Source: Beijerinckiaceae bacterium
GTDB lineage: Bacteria; Pseudomonadota; Alphaproteobacteria; Rhizobiales; Beijerinckiaceae
Length of the DNA stretch: 41,048 bases
Direction: 5' to 3'
Assembly: GCA_026461505.1 (NCBI GenBank)
Contig: JAPJMW010000102.1
Span: forward strand, 1 to 41,048
Of the stretch, positions 9,369-18,478 are shown piece by piece; the stretch's first letter is position 1; the number at the start of each line of letters is the position of its first letter. A program made the position numbers and the translations under genes. The notes below the pieces were generated by a model. It saw nothing but the letters and a program-made list of their open reading frames with translations, was not told the DNA's origin and did no database searches.

Positions 9369-9959
9369 TTATATCAAGCGCTTTGACTTTTCGCGGTATA
9401 TCCAAACGCGAGCCGGTGGAAGATTAAGCCATACCAATGGCAATCCTTCCGCCGAAATATCAGGGCAATCGATGGGAATAGGGGACGTTGCGGCGTAGGT
9501 GAATTGGATAAAAGGAGCCCCAGGGGCCATATAACGAAATGCATCGCTAACGAGGCGAATCCGCTCTGCTTGCGGGCGAGAATATAACGGCAACCCCGAA
9601 ACAACCGCTGCGACAGGGTTTATATGAAGGTTTTTAAGCACATTCCCAATCTGATAGGCGTCGCCATGAAGGATCATGGCACCTTTAAATCGATCCTCCA
9701 ATGCGTCGCAAAATGCCTTATTGAATTCGATAAGGATCAATCTTTTGGGGTCGACACCGCGTTTAATAAGCGCATCCGTCATTGAGCCCGTGCCCGGTCC
9801 AAGCTCAATGACTGGACCATGAGATTTAGGATCAACCTGCTTTGCGACCACGGTAGCAAGTGCGTTGCCGGAAGGCGCTATCGCACCCATGACCATTGGA
9901 CCGTCTATCCACGCCCTAAAAAAGCGGGAGGCGTCGTGTAAATCGTTCTTGAAAGCCAT
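9369..9959 (-). CDS. pmtA: PmtA-type phospholipid N-methyltransferase (class I SAM methyltransferase)
   Basis: A 196-residue class I methyltransferase with motif I IELGPGTGSMTDAL (about residues 50-63) and motif II LILIEFNKAFCDAL. The acidic residue after motif I and the post-motif segment VVSGLPLYSRP match the short rhizobial/Rhodobacter PmtA family. That family methylates phosphatidylethanolamine toward phosphatidylcholine at the membrane. The N-terminus FFRAWIDGPMVMGAIAPSG, with its amphipathic helix, also fits membrane association. Databases often label such proteins as rRNA adenine dimethyltransferases because of the shared fold; length and the lack of KsgA motifs argue against that. It lies just after dnaJ (50 bases), an arrangement I associate with this order. 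Confidence 0.75.
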   Translation of the reverse strand: MAFKNDLHDASRFFRAWIDGPMVMGAIAPSGNALATVVAKQVDPKSHGPVIELGPGTGSMTDALIKRGVDPKRLILIEFNKAFCDALEDRFKGAMILHGDAYQIGNVLKNLHINPVAAVVSGLPLYSRPQAERIRLVSDAFRYMAPGAPFIQFTYAATSPIPIDCPDISAEGLPLVWLNLPPARVWIYREKSKRLI

Positions 9960-10009
9960 GACGAGATCAGAGCGGTTATCGTCAGGCTAAACAATTCGGA
10001 TAATTACGT

Positions 10010-11137
10010 TTATTCGGGTCCGCCTGCGAAAAACTCTTTCATTTTATTGAAAAATCCGGCGCTTTCAGGCTGCGTATCTTTTGAGCTTTCGGTCTCAAAT
10101 TCCTTGAGAAGCTCTTTTTGACGCGGTGTTAGTTTTTGTGGTGTCTCGACAGAAACCTGAATGTAAAGATCGCCATGATCCCGCGACCGTAAGACCGGCA
10201 TTCCTTTGCCGCGCAATTTGATCTGTTTGCCCGACTGCGTGCCTTCTGGAACCGAGACTGATTTCATCTCGCCGTCCATCATCGGAACGCGCAATTCACC
10301 GCCAAGAGCTGCCGTAACCATCGATATTGGCACACGGCAATAAAGATCGGCCCCATCTCTTTGGAAATAGCGATGGGATTTGATCGAAAGAAAAATATAA
10401 AGATCGCCCGATGGGCCACCACGTAACCCACCTTCGCCTTCACCCGATAGGCGAATACGCGTTCCATCCTCAACACCAGGAGGAATATTGACCGAAAGCG
10501 TCCGATCCGTCGTAACGCGACCCGCGCCGCGGCACGAGGCGCAAGGATCTTGGATGATTTCTCCACGCCCTTGGCACTTTGGGCATGTTCTCTCAATCGA
10601 GAAGAAGCCTTGGCTCGCGCGAACTCGCCCTTGGCCGCCGCAGGTCGGACAGGCTTTTGCCTTTGTCCCCGGCTTTGCGCCTGTTCCACTGCATGGCTCA
10701 CAGGTAACCGCTGTCGGGATCGTCAGCGTTTCCGTTTTGCCGTTAAACGCATCCTCAAGAGCAATTTCCAAATTGTATCGTAAGTCTGATCCCCGTTCGC
10801 GGCCATCCGAACGGCGTTGGCTGCGGCCGCCCATGCCACCGAATAAATCTTCAAAAATATCAGCCATTGACGATCCAAAATCGCCATTAAAGCCGCCGCC
10901 CCCGCCGTTTTGTTCAAACGCGTTATGACCAAAGCGATCATAGGCAGCACGCTTCTGACCATCCGATAAAATCTGATAGGCCTCGTTTAATTCTTTGAAT
11001 TTTGCTTCGGCTTCGGAATTTCCGGGATTTTTGTCGGGATGGTGTTGCATCGCAAGTTTGCGGAAGGCTGATTTAAGATCAGCCTCGGTCGCCGAACGGT
11101 CGACGCCAAGTATTTCATAGTAATCGCGCTTGCTCAT
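10010..11137 (-). CDS. dnaJ: Chaperone DnaJ (Hsp40)
   Basis: A 375-residue cochaperone that delivers unfolded substrates to DnaK and stimulates its ATPase. Domains in order: J domain with HHPDKNPG (HPD at about 33-35); a Gly/Phe-rich linker around residues 75-110; the zinc-binding domain with four CxxCxGxG repeats ([32 protein letters not shown]); and the C-terminal substrate domains with [19 protein letters not shown]. All the cysteines are present. It follows dnaK by 102 bases with an attenuator-like hairpin between. Confidence 0.98.
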   Translation of the reverse strand: MSKRDYYEILGVDRSATEADLKSAFRKLAMQHHPDKNPGNSEAEAKFKELNEAYQILSDGQKRAAYDRFGHNAFEQNGGGGGFNGDFGSSMADIFEDLFGGMGGRSQRRSDGRERGSDLRYNLEIALEDAFNGKTETLTIPTAVTCEPCSGTGAKPGTKAKACPTCGGQGRVRASQGFFSIERTCPKCQGRGEIIQDPCASCRGAGRVTTDRTLSVNIPPGVEDGTRIRLSGEGEGGLRGGPSGDLYIFLSIKSHRYFQRDGADLYCRVPISMVTAALGGELRVPMMDGEMKSVSVPEGTQSGKQIKLRGKGMPVLRSRDHGDLYIQVSVETPQKLTPRQKELLKEFETESSKDTQPESAGFFNKMKEFFAGGPE

Positions 11138-11192
11138 GCCTGATCCATACTTAATCCGTTTCGAACGCGGAAAGTGGCCTTCTCACAACAAA

Positions 11193-11216
11193 ACCCGACA
11201 CAGTGATGTGCCGGGT
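11193..11216 (-). terminator. Hairpin between dnaK and dnaJ, possible attenuator
   Basis: Read on the minus strand: ACCCGGCACA, loop TCAC, TGTGTCGGGT, a 10-bp stem with a single G-T pair, followed by TTTGTTGTG. It lies 24 bases after the dnaK stop. It has the shape of an intrinsic terminator and, since no separate dnaJ promoter is obvious, probably lets part of the dnaK transcript through and lowers dnaJ expression. It could also protect the 3' end of dnaK mRNA. Confidence 0.65.
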
Positions 11217-11239
11217 CTTATGTTGAAAAACGGCTACGC

Positions 11240-13159
11240 TCAGGCCCGCTTTTTCTTGTCGTCGTCGCCTACTTCGCGGAAGTCGGCGTCGATCACGTCA
11301 TCCTTACCATGTGCATCGTCGTGATGTCCTTCATGTTCATGGTTACCTTCGCTTTGACCAGCAGCATACATGGCCTCACCGAGCTTCATCGAAGCCTGCA
11401 TAAGATCCGTCGTGCGTGCCTTGATGGTCTCTGGATCTTCACCCGCTAGCGCCGTCTTCAGAGCCTCGATTGCCGATTCAATGGCTGACTTATCGCCTGC
11501 CGAAACCTTATCGCCATGCTCCGAAACCGACTTCTCGGTCGAGTGGATGAGGCTTTCTGCCTGATTTTTGGCTTCGACTAGCTCGCGACGTACTTTGTCC
11601 TCGCTCGCATGCGCCTCAGCATCCTTGACCATTTTCTCGATTTCAGAATCTGACAAGCCTCCCGATGCCTGAATACGGATCTGCTGTTCCTTATTCGTGG
11701 CCTTGTCCTTGGCAGTCACATTCACGATACCGTTCGCATCAATATCGAACGTCACCTCAACCTGTGGAACGCCGCGGGGTGCAGGTGGCAGGCCAACGAG
11801 ATCGAACTGGCCAAGCGCCTTGTTGTCCGCAGCCATTTCGCGCTCGCCTTGGAAAACGCGGATGGTGACGGCGCTTTGATTGACTTCCGCCGTCGAGAAC
11901 ACTTGGCTCTTTTTCGTTGGAATGGTCGTATTACGATCAATCAAACGGGTGAACACGCCACCAAGCGTCTCAATACCGAGCGACAATGGGGTGACGTCGA
12001 GGAGGAGAACGTCCTTAACATCGCCCTGAAGCACGCCAGCCTGTACGGCTGCACCAATGGCAACCACTTCGTCCGGGTTAACGCCCTTGTGCGGCTCTTT
12101 GCCGAAGAAGTTTTTAACGACTTCTTGAACCTTAGGCATGCGGGTCATGCCGCCGACCAAGATCACTTCATCAATATCGCCTGCCTTAAGGCCTGCGTCC
12201 TTGAGAGCCTTTTTGCAGGGCTCAATCGTCTTTTGAACGAGATCATCGACCAAGGCTTCAAATTTCGAGCGGGTCAGCTTGAGCGTCAAATGCTTTGGAC
12301 CCGATGCGTCGGCCGTGATGTAAGGGAGGTTGATTTCCGTTTGCGCGGCGGATGAAAGCTCAATCTTGGCCTTTTCAGCGGCTTCCTTCAGACGTTGGAG
12401 GGCGAGCTTGTCCTTTTTGAGATCAATGCCCTGCTCTTTCTTAAATTCGTCCGCCAAATATTCAACAAGACGCATGTCAAAGTCTTCACCGCCGAGGAAG
12501 GTATCACCATTCGTCGACTTCACTTCGAATACGCCGTCGCCAATTTCGAGAATCGACACGTCAAACGTACCGCCGCCAAGGTCATAAACGGCAATCGTGC
12601 CGGCCTTTTTCTTGTCGAGGCCGTATGCAAGAGCGGCTGCGGTTGGCTCGTTGATAATACGAAGGACTTCAAGACCAGCGATCTTGCCCGCGTCTTTGGT
12701 GGCCTGACGCTGAGCGTCGTTAAAATAGGCAGGAACGGTGATAACGGCTTGGGTGACGCCTGTTCCGAGGAAGGCTTCTGCCGTTTCCTTCATTTTCTGC
12801 AGAATAAAGGCCGAAATCTGGGATGGCGAATAGGTCGTGCCACGGGCCTTCACCCATGCATCGCCGCTGCCGCCCTTCACGATTTCATAAGGCACGAGGC
12901 CCTTATCTTTTTGCGTCATCGGATCGGCATAGGTACGACCGATCAAACGCTTGATGGCAAAGAACGTCGCCTCAGGATTGGTGACGGCTTGCCGTTTAGC
13001 AGGCTGGCCAACGAGGCGCTCATCTGAATCGGTGAAAGCTACGACCGACGGTGTCGTGCGCGCGCCTTCGGCGTTTTCAATCACTTTTGGAGTTGAACCG
13101 TCCATCACTGCGATGCAGGAATTGGTTGTTCCAAGATCAATACCAATAACTTTTGCCAT
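11240..13159 (-). CDS. dnaK: Chaperone DnaK (Hsp70)
   Basis: A 639-residue ATP-dependent chaperone. Seen: [13 protein letters not shown] at the N-terminus, the phosphate-2 motif [15 protein letters not shown], the adenosine motif [12 protein letters not shown], the linker [16 protein letters not shown], and the substrate domain. The tail ends in a His/Asp/Lys-rich segment with DVIDADF, the conserved end in proteobacterial DnaK. The ATG has GGGGAAG seven bases upstream. It is expressed from an RpoH-like promoter at 13302-13330 through a leader of about 135 bases with hairpins. It forms the DnaK-DnaJ-GrpE machine with dnaJ downstream and grpE at 5355. Confidence 0.98.
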   Translation of the reverse strand: MAKVIGIDLGTTNSCIAVMDGSTPKVIENAEGARTTPSVVAFTDSDERLVGQPAKRQAVTNPEATFFAIKRLIGRTYADPMTQKDKGLVPYEIVKGGSGDAWVKARGTTYSPSQISAFILQKMKETAEAFLGTGVTQAVITVPAYFNDAQRQATKDAGKIAGLEVLRIINEPTAAALAYGLDKKKAGTIAVYDLGGGTFDVSILEIGDGVFEVKSTNGDTFLGGEDFDMRLVEYLADEFKKEQGIDLKKDKLALQRLKEAAEKAKIELSSAAQTEINLPYITADASGPKHLTLKLTRSKFEALVDDLVQKTIEPCKKALKDAGLKAGDIDEVILVGGMTRMPKVQEVVKNFFGKEPHKGVNPDEVVAIGAAVQAGVLQGDVKDVLLLDVTPLSLGIETLGGVFTRLIDRNTTIPTKKSQVFSTAEVNQSAVTIRVFQGEREMAADNKALGQFDLVGLPPAPRGVPQVEVTFDIDANGIVNVTAKDKATNKEQQIRIQASGGLSDSEIEKMVKDAEAHASEDKVRRELVEAKNQAESLIHSTEKSVSEHGDKVSAGDKSAIESAIEALKTALAGEDPETIKARTTDLMQASMKLGEAMYAAGQSEGNHEHEGHHDDAHGKDDVIDADFREVGDDDKKKRA

Positions 13160-13218
13160 ACTATTGCTTCCCCTGTCATAGCGAGATCATCGGACCCCAA
13201 TGGCGGTGCCGACGCTGA

Positions 13219-13247
13219 CAAAAAGATAAAAGGCGCTTTGCCTTTTA
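13219..13247 (-). terminator. Terminator-like hairpin inside the dnaK leader
   Basis: On the minus strand an 8-bp stem (arms 13240-13247 and 13227-13234, AAAAGGC and GCCTTTT at the core) with a five-base loop is followed by TCTTTTTG. It looks like an intrinsic terminator but lies between the RpoH-like promoter and the dnaK start. It may end read-through from the Ada-like gene, or act as an attenuator or RNA thermometer element in the leader. Confidence 0.5.
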
Positions 13248-13301
13248 AGGTCTTTGCCGATCTCCAAAATTTCGGACCATGCGGTCCAGCTTCGAGGGGG
13301 T

Positions 13302-13330
13302 ATATAGGGGGGTGTCCTAGAGGCTTCAAG
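13302..13330 (-). promoter_or_regulatory. Putative RpoH (sigma-32) promoter of dnaK
   Basis: On the minus strand: CTTG (13330-13327), an 18-base spacer, then CCTATAT (13308-13302), a full match to the CYTATNT core of the alphaproteobacterial RpoH -10 and to the CTTG -35. The -10 is preceded by a run of C, as in the classical CCCCATNTA heat-shock element. Predicted transcription start is near 13294, leaving a leader of about 135 bases before dnaK. Confidence 0.75.
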
Positions 13331-13378
13331 AAGCGTTTCGCCATCAAAGGCGAAGAATCTACAGTTTGTCGTCGTGTT

Positions 13379-14245
13379 TTATTCTTTGATGCTGCCAATC
13401 TGGCCCGCTTCCCACCCGAGAATGGCTTGTTTGCGGGTCAAGCCCCAATGGTATCCGGTTAATGCGCCGGATTTTCCAATGACCCGGTGGCAAGGTACAA
13501 CGAACGAAACTGGATTACGCCCAACGGCGCCCCCAACCGCGCGGGCGGCCTTTGGTTTGCCGAGGGTTTCGGCAAGCGTGGAATAGGTTGTGGCGCCACC
13601 CAACGGGATGCGAAGCAAGGTTTCCCAGACACGAACTTCGAAATCCGTGCCAATAAATACCACGCGGAGGGGTGTTTCGGGCTTCCAGAGGCTCGGATCA
13701 AACGCACGGGCGGAAAGCGGTGCCGTCAATTCTTGATCTTGCACAAAGATGGCCTTGGGCCAGCGTCTGACCATATCGGCCAGAGCAGCAGCACGATCGC
13801 CGCCATCGACAAAACCTAAGCCTGATAGCCCTCGATCGGTGGCGACCGCTATGGCTTCGCCAAAAGGCGATGGATGGTAGCCGTAGCGCAAGGTCAGACC
13901 ATATCCACCCGCCTTCCAATCGCCCGGCGACATGGCTTCATGTGTGACAAACAAATCATGCAAGCGACCCGGGCCCGAAAGGCCAACTTCATAGGCCGTA
14001 TCAAGCACGGAAGCGGAGTCTCTTAAAAGCGAGCGGGCATGATCGAGCGTAATGGCTTGAAGAAACGCTTTTGGAGATAGACCGGACCACCGGCGAAAAA
14101 CGTGATGAAGATGCGGCTCAGACAGGCCCACATGCTCCGCAATCTCATCCAGCGAGGGTTGATCGCGCCAATGATCGGTGATGTAGGCTAGCGTTTTGCG
14201 GACTTTGTCATAGTCGGCGATTGAATCGGCTTCGAGAACAGTCAT
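13379..14245 (-). CDS. Ada-like protein: AraC-type HTH fused to O6-alkylguanine-DNA methyltransferase
   Basis: A 288-residue fusion. Residues about 15-110 are an AraC-type DNA-binding domain (LDEIAEHVGLSEPHLHHVFRRW; LDTAYEVGLSGPGRLHDLF). Residues about 115-288 are the methyltransferase, with the acceptor cysteine C252 in VPCHRVIG, preceded by GRNP and followed by GYHWGLTRKQ. The protein transfers alkyl groups from O6-alkylguanine to that cysteine. The N-terminal zinc domain of E. coli Ada, which senses methylphosphotriesters, is absent, so how the HTH is controlled is unclear. ATG at 14245 is preferred over TTG at 14263 because GGAG lies six bases before it. The DUF2244 gene upstream ends 81 bases away. 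Confidence 0.93.
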   Translation of the reverse strand: MTVLEADSIADYDKVRKTLAYITDHWRDQPSLDEIAEHVGLSEPHLHHVFRRWSGLSPKAFLQAITLDHARSLLRDSASVLDTAYEVGLSGPGRLHDLFVTHEAMSPGDWKAGGYGLTLRYGYHPSPFGEAIAVATDRGLSGLGFVDGGDRAAALADMVRRWPKAIFVQDQELTAPLSARAFDPSLWKPETPLRVVFIGTDFEVRVWETLLRIPLGGATTYSTLAETLGKPKAARAVGGAVGRNPVSFVVPCHRVIGKSGALTGYHWGLTRKQAILGWEAGQIGSIKE

Positions 14246-14326
14246 GCAGGGCTCCGCTTGCAATTCATGCCATCCCCTAACAAGCCTATCATGCTTCGGA
14301 CACCCGAAACCGATGCTAAACGCCGA

Positions 14327-14818
14327 TTACGAATAAAAAGGGCCCCGCTTGGCCTCGCCTAAGGCGCGGGACAAGCCTTTCAGGAGGGTTGCCTTGTCGT
14401 CCGCTCCCAAGAAATGCCCGACGGCAATGCTCTGTCCGCGTGAAACCAAGGCTAGGCGGGCGATGCCAAATTCCTCATGCTCTTCGGCGACAAGCCGGGT
14501 CCAGGCGGGATTAAACCGCCATTCCCGAGCATGGCCTTCGGGTGACACTTTGCGAAGGAGCAGTTCAAAGGGGCTGATGCGAACTTCTTCAAAATGCTGA
14601 GCAGCCTTAAAATTCGATCGAAATGCAAAATAGAGCAACAGGACATCGAGCCCATAGAAGCCTGCGACGGGCCAAAAGCCGAGAATGACAAAGGGAAGGC
14701 TGGCAATGGCGCTGGCGCCCGCCACAAGCGCCATTACAAGCCTGAATCCGCCAAGCTGCAACGACCGATGCGGCCGGAGTATGGTTTGGAACAGGGGAGT
14801 GTCGATTGCATCCGTCAT
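14327..14818 (-). CDS. DUF2244 domain membrane protein
   Basis: A 163-residue protein recognised as DUF2244: short N-terminus with LRPHRSLQLGGF, two closely spaced membrane segments at about residues 25-47 and 50-70, FEEVRISPFELLLRKVSP, then a soluble domain with EWRFNPAWTRLVAE and VGHFLGADDKATLLKGL. The function is unknown; the family is widespread in alphaproteobacteria and often neighbours nth. ATG at 14818 (GGAAGG upstream) is preferred over a TTG at 14839. Its start diverges from nth with only 43 bases between, so the promoters must overlap. Confidence 0.85.
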   Translation of the reverse strand: MTDAIDTPLFQTILRPHRSLQLGGFRLVMALVAGASAIASLPFVILGFWPVAGFYGLDVLLLYFAFRSNFKAAQHFEEVRISPFELLLRKVSPEGHAREWRFNPAWTRLVAEEHEEFGIARLALVSRGQSIAVGHFLGADDKATLLKGLSRALGEAKRGPFYS

Positions 14819-14861
14819 GCGCTTGCCCGCCTTCCACAAAGTCTCTTATATCGTGCGCATC

Positions 14862-15569
14862 ATGGCAACAAAACCATCAGCCCCAACAAAACCAACGAGG
14901 CGAAAGGCCGCGGCCCCCAAGCCCTTGGCCAAAGCCGATATTGCAGAAGTTTTTCGTCGATTTGCCGAAATAGACCCCGAACCAAAGGGGGAATTGGAGC
15001 ATGTGAATGTTTTCACCCTGTTGGTGGCGGTTGTTTTATCGGCGCAGGCCACCGATGCCGGGGTCAACAAAGCGACGCGGGCTTTGTTTAAAATTGCTGA
15101 TACACCGGAAAAAATAGTGGGGTTGGGCGAGGATCAGGTTCGGGAATACGTCAAAACCATCGGATTGTTCCGCACAAAGGCGAAAAACGTAATCGCTCTG
15201 TCGCAGGCCCTCATCGACAACCACAACAGCCATGTGCCCGAAGACCGTGAGGCTTTGCAGGCTTTGCCGGGCGTGGGCCGCAAAACGGCGAATGTTGTGC
15301 TGAATATGGCCTTTGGCTGGCCTACAATGGCGGTAGATACCCATGTTTTCCGCGTTTCGAACCGGATTCCGCTGGCGCTTGGCAAGACGCCCGAGGCGAT
15401 CGAGAAGGGCTTGGAGGCGGTTATTCCGAAGGAATTCGGGCTTCATGCGCATCATTGGCTGATCTTGCATGGCCGCTATCTGTGCAAAGCCCGAACACCT
15501 GAATGTTGGCGCTGCCCGGTGGCCGATCTGTGTAAATTTGAGCCAAAATCGACGCCGCCCCGGCATTAA
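14862..15569 (+). CDS. nth: Endonuclease III
   Basis: A 235-residue base-excision repair glycosylase/AP lyase that removes oxidised pyrimidines. Seen: helix-hairpin-helix LPGVGRKTANVV at 135-146 with catalytic K141, catalytic D159 in VDTHVFRVSNR, and the 4Fe-4S cluster ligands C208-x6-C215-x2-C218-x5-C224 at the C-terminus. The basic, alanine- and proline-rich N-terminal extension (about 20 residues) is common in alphaproteobacteria. The frame is open to 14685, but that extension runs antisense across the DUF2244 start, so ATG at 14862 is chosen. The ribosome site is weak. Confidence 0.96.
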   Translation: MATKPSAPTKPTRRKAAAPKPLAKADIAEVFRRFAEIDPEPKGELEHVNVFTLLVAVVLSAQATDAGVNKATRALFKIADTPEKIVGLGEDQVREYVKTIGLFRTKAKNVIALSQALIDNHNSHVPEDREALQALPGVGRKTANVVLNMAFGWPTMAVDTHVFRVSNRIPLALGKTPEAIEKGLEAVIPKEFGLHAHHWLILHGRYLCKARTPECWRCPVADLCKFEPKSTPPRH

Positions 15570-15702
15570 TAGACCAAGTTAGCGGTTAAAACAGGTTGTT
15601 TCCCACCCGTGTGGATTCTATACGCTTACTTTCATGTCGAGCGGTTCGAATCGCCGGATCGACGGTGTTGTTGGCATTCTGGTACTGGAACCCAAATCCC
15701 TT

Positions 15703-16395
15703 ATGTCCACCTTGTATCATTCGGCTTTTTGTCCCCAATCGCGCTTTATCCGTCTCGTTTTAGGCGAGCTGGACTTCAATGTGACACTGGTTGAAGAGCG
15801 CGTTTGGGAACGCCGTCGGGACTTCATCCTCATGAACCCAGCAGGCACCACACCGGTGTTTGTCGAAGAGCAAACGGGGCCTTTGCCGGGCGCGGGCGTT
15901 ATCGCCGAATATCTTGATGAAACAAGGGGTTTAGCGCTTGGTGACCACCGCTTTTTGCCCGATGGACCGCTAGAGCGCGCCGAGGTGAGACGGTTGCTCG
16001 ATTGGTTCAATGGCAAGATGTTTGACGAGGTAACGGGTTACCTTGTGCACGAGAAAATCAATAAGCGCTTTATGAGTGCCGAGCAGGGCGGTGGGGCGCC
16101 GGATATGGGGGCGATTAGGGCAGCGCGGAACAATGTTCGCTACCATCTTTCCTATATCGGATATTTGATGGCCAACCGGAATTGGCTGGGTGGTCCCAAG
16201 CTGACTTATGCCGACCTTGCGGCGGCGGCGCAATTGTCGGTGGCGGACTATTTAGGCGACGTGCCCTGGTCGACCAATGATGCCGCAAAGGCTTGGTATC
16301 AAAGGATAAAATCGCGTCCATCGTTCCGCCCTCTGCTCGCTGACCGGGTGCCGGGGATGGACCCTTCGGCGCATTATGCGGACCTTGATTTCTGA
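15703..16395 (+). CDS. Glutathione S-transferase family protein
   Basis: A 230-residue protein with an N-terminal thioredoxin-like domain, [22 protein letters not shown], the cis-proline segment [11 protein letters not shown] and [14 protein letters not shown] for glutathione binding, then an all-helical C-terminal domain with [20 protein letters not shown] (N-capping and hydrophobic staple). Conjugates glutathione to electrophiles or acts as a thiol reductase; the substrate is unknown. ATG at 15703 begins exactly where family homology begins; an in-frame ATG at 15634 would add 23 unrelated residues. Its stop TGA overlaps the proposed CTG start of queG. Confidence 0.92.
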   Translation: MSTLYHSAFCPQSRFIRLVLGELDFNVTLVEERVWERRRDFILMNPAGTTPVFVEEQTGPLPGAGVIAEYLDETRGLALGDHRFLPDGPLERAEVRRLLDWFNGKMFDEVTGYLVHEKINKRFMSAEQGGGAPDMGAIRAARNNVRYHLSYIGYLMANRNWLGGPKLTYADLAAAAQLSVADYLGDVPWSTNDAAKAWYQRIKSRPSFRPLLADRVPGMDPSAHYADLDF

Positions 16396-17600
16396 CCCCC
16401 GTAGCGCTCAAACAGGCGCTGGTCGCCAGAGCGGAGGCGGAGGGATTTTCCGCCATCAAAATCACGACACCAGACGCCATTCCTAAGGCTTTACAGCATC
16501 TTAGGGCCTATCTCGATGCCGGATACCACGGCACGATGGACTGGATGGAAACCCGCGTTGAGGAGCGGGCCGATCCTGTAAAGCTTTGGGGGCAAGTAAA
16601 AAGCATCGTTATGCTTGGAATGTCTTACGCGCCCGATTTTGACCCTCTGGATATACTTGAAAAGCCCGAGCTCGGGGCCATTTCAATCTATGCCCGGTCG
16701 CGTGATTACCATGAAGTCTTGAAGGGCAAATTGAAGCAAATCGCTCAATTTGCGATCGTTAATGCTGGCTTTGAGGTGAACATCGCCAGTGCATCCGATC
16801 GTCAAACGGCCAGTTCCGATAATCGAATCGCTAAATCATCCGTTGAACCCGCCGTCAAAGTGTTCGTCGATACCGCTCCCGTGATGGAGAAGGCACTCGC
16901 CGCCGCCTCGGGCCTCGGCTGGCAGGGCAAGCACACGGTGCTGGTGTCGCGCGAGCATGGCAGCTGGCTTTTTTTGGGGGCGATTTTCACCACGCTCGAC
17001 TTGCCGCCCGATGCGCCCGAAGGCGACCATTGCGGCAGCTGCACCAAGTGCCTCTCGATCTGCCCGACCAATGCCTTCCCCGCGCCTTACCAGCTCGACT
17101 CGCGAAAATGCATTGCCTATCTCACCATCGAGCATAAGGGGCCGATTGACCGGACACTTCGTCCGCTGATGGGCAACCGGATTTTTGGTTGCGATGATTG
17201 TTTGGCCGTTTGTCCATGGAACAAATTTGCGGTGGCAACACGAGAGGCCAAATTACAGGCGCGAGAGGAATTTGCGGCACCCAAACTCGCCGAGCTTGTG
17301 CGGGTAAACGATGCCGATTTTCGGTTGAAGTTTGCAGGCACTCCGGTGAAGCGAACCGGGCGGGATCGGTTTATCCGCAACGTGCTGATTGCGATTGGCA
17401 ATTCGGGCGATGCAGCGCTTGCCCAAGAGGCGGAGCGCTTGCTCGATGACGCATCCCCTTTGGTGCGGGGTGCTGCGGTATGGGCGCTTTCGCGTCTCCT
17501 TTCCCATGGACAATTCGCCACCTTGCGTAAACGCTATTATTCGGGCGAAAGCGATGTAATGGTCGTGAATGAATGGCAGGCAGAGGCGAACACGCCATGA
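16392..17600 (+). CDS. queG: Epoxyqueuosine reductase QueG, apparent CTG start
   Basis: This cobalamin and 4Fe-4S dependent enzyme reduces epoxyqueuosine to queuosine in tRNA. From CTG at 16392 it has 402 residues. Catalytic Asp D160 is in [13 protein letters not shown]; cluster cysteines C214-x2-C217-x2-C220-x3-C224 and C267-x2-C270-x3-C274 are present; a HEAT-like C-terminus ([13 protein letters not shown]) follows. The first ATG in frame is at 16536, but the family's N-terminal domain is encoded upstream of it ([19 protein letters not shown], then [14 protein letters not shown]). No ATG, GTG or TTG precedes that segment in frame; the first plausible start is CTG at 16392, overlapping the GST stop as CTGA. 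The 3' end overlaps the next gene as ATGA. Confidence 0.93.
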   Translation: MTPVALKQALVARAEAEGFSAIKITTPDAIPKALQHLRAYLDAGYHGTMDWMETRVEERADPVKLWGQVKSIVMLGMSYAPDFDPLDILEKPELGAISIYARSRDYHEVLKGKLKQIAQFAIVNAGFEVNIASASDRQTASSDNRIAKSSVEPAVKVFVDTAPVMEKALAAASGLGWQGKHTVLVSREHGSWLFLGAIFTTLDLPPDAPEGDHCGSCTKCLSICPTNAFPAPYQLDSRKCIAYLTIEHKGPIDRTLRPLMGNRIFGCDDCLAVCPWNKFAVATREAKLQAREEFAAPKLAELVRVNDADFRLKFAGTPVKRTGRDRFIRNVLIAIGNSGDAALAQEAERLLDDASPLVRGAAVWALSRLLSHGQFATLRKRYYSGESDVMVVNEWQAEANTP

Positions 17601-18460
17601 ACCTTGTGGTGTTCGGATTGGGCTTTACATCGGAGGCGTTTTTACGCTTTGCCGAAGGGCGGTTTACGTCTGTTGTTGGAACCGTGCGGTCGGCTGAAAA
17701 GGCGGCACAAAAAACCAAGCCCGGATGCGAGGTTTTGGTGTTCAACGAGGCGAGCGCCGATTCTCGAATCTCGCTTGCTTTAAGCGAGGCTGATGCAGTG
17801 CTGATTTCCGCCGGACCGGACGAGGCAGGGGATCCGGTATTGCGGCGCTTTGCGCATGACATTGAAACGTCAAAATCCCTTCGATGGATCGGCTATCTTT
17901 CGACCATCGGCGTGTATGGCGATGCCGATGGCGGATGGGTGGATGAGACGGTTGCGCCAAACCCTTCGCATACCCGCACGCAACGGCGTGTCGAGGTGGA
18001 GCAGGAATGGCTGGCCTTGGGCGCACGCACGGGCAAGGCAACACAGATTTTCAGGTTGGCGGGTATTTATGGACCGGGGCGAAACCCGATTATTAATCTT
18101 GATCAACGTGCGCAACGCGTGATCAAAAAAGGTCAGGTGTTTAACCGCATCCATGTCGACGATATCGCGCAGGTGCTTTTAGCTTCGATGGCGAAACCGC
18201 GTCAGGGAGCGGTGTATAATGTCTCCGACAACGAGCCCGCACCGCCGCAGGACGTGCTGCTCTATGCAGCCGAACTGACAGGTCGCGAACCGCCGCTAGA
18301 AGTACCTTTCGAGCAAGCGGTGATGAGCGAAATGGCGCGGAGTTTTTACGCGGATAATAAGCGTGTTTCGAACAGGCTCATCCGCGAGGAGTTGGGGGTT
18401 GAGTTGCGGTATCCAACTTATCGGGAAGGGGTTGCGGCGTTGGCGAAGGGGCTGATTTAG
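17597..18460 (+). CDS. SDR/NAD-dependent epimerase family oxidoreductase
   Basis: A 287-residue Rossmann-fold protein of the extended/atypical SDR group. Seen: [13 protein letters not shown] dinucleotide loop at residues 4-16, [13 protein letters not shown] (Ser/Thr-Tyr region, as in YeeZ-like proteins), [27 protein letters not shown] and [15 protein letters not shown]. The catalytic YxxxK of classical SDRs is not obvious. The substrate is unknown. ATG at 17597 overlaps the queG stop as ATGA, so it is coupled to queG; an upstream in-frame GTG/ATG at 17573 is rejected. It converges on punA across a palindromic repeat. Confidence 0.85.
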   Translation: MNLVVFGLGFTSEAFLRFAEGRFTSVVGTVRSAEKAAQKTKPGCEVLVFNEASADSRISLALSEADAVLISAGPDEAGDPVLRRFAHDIETSKSLRWIGYLSTIGVYGDADGGWVDETVAPNPSHTRTQRRVEVEQEWLALGARTGKATQIFRLAGIYGPGRNPIINLDQRAQRVIKKGQVFNRIHVDDIAQVLLASMAKPRQGAVYNVSDNEPAPPQDVLLYAAELTGREPPLEVPFEQAVMSEMARSFYADNKRVSNRLIREELGVELRYPTYREGVAALAKGLI

Positions 18461-18478
18461 GCCGCAACGTTCTCTCCT

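Noticed and set aside
9369..9959. KsgA/RsmA rRNA dimethyltransferase
   Set aside because: Shares only the SAM fold; it is too short, and the N-terminus and SGLPLYSRP motif fit PmtA better.
12395..13027. 210-codon open frame on + opposite dnaK
   Set aside because: It is a shadow of the strongly codon-biased dnaK gene, and the translation has no recognisable domain.
14685..14861. Extended nth start
   Set aside because: The extension is antisense to the DUF2244 gene and unlike Nth; MATKP at 14862 fits the family.
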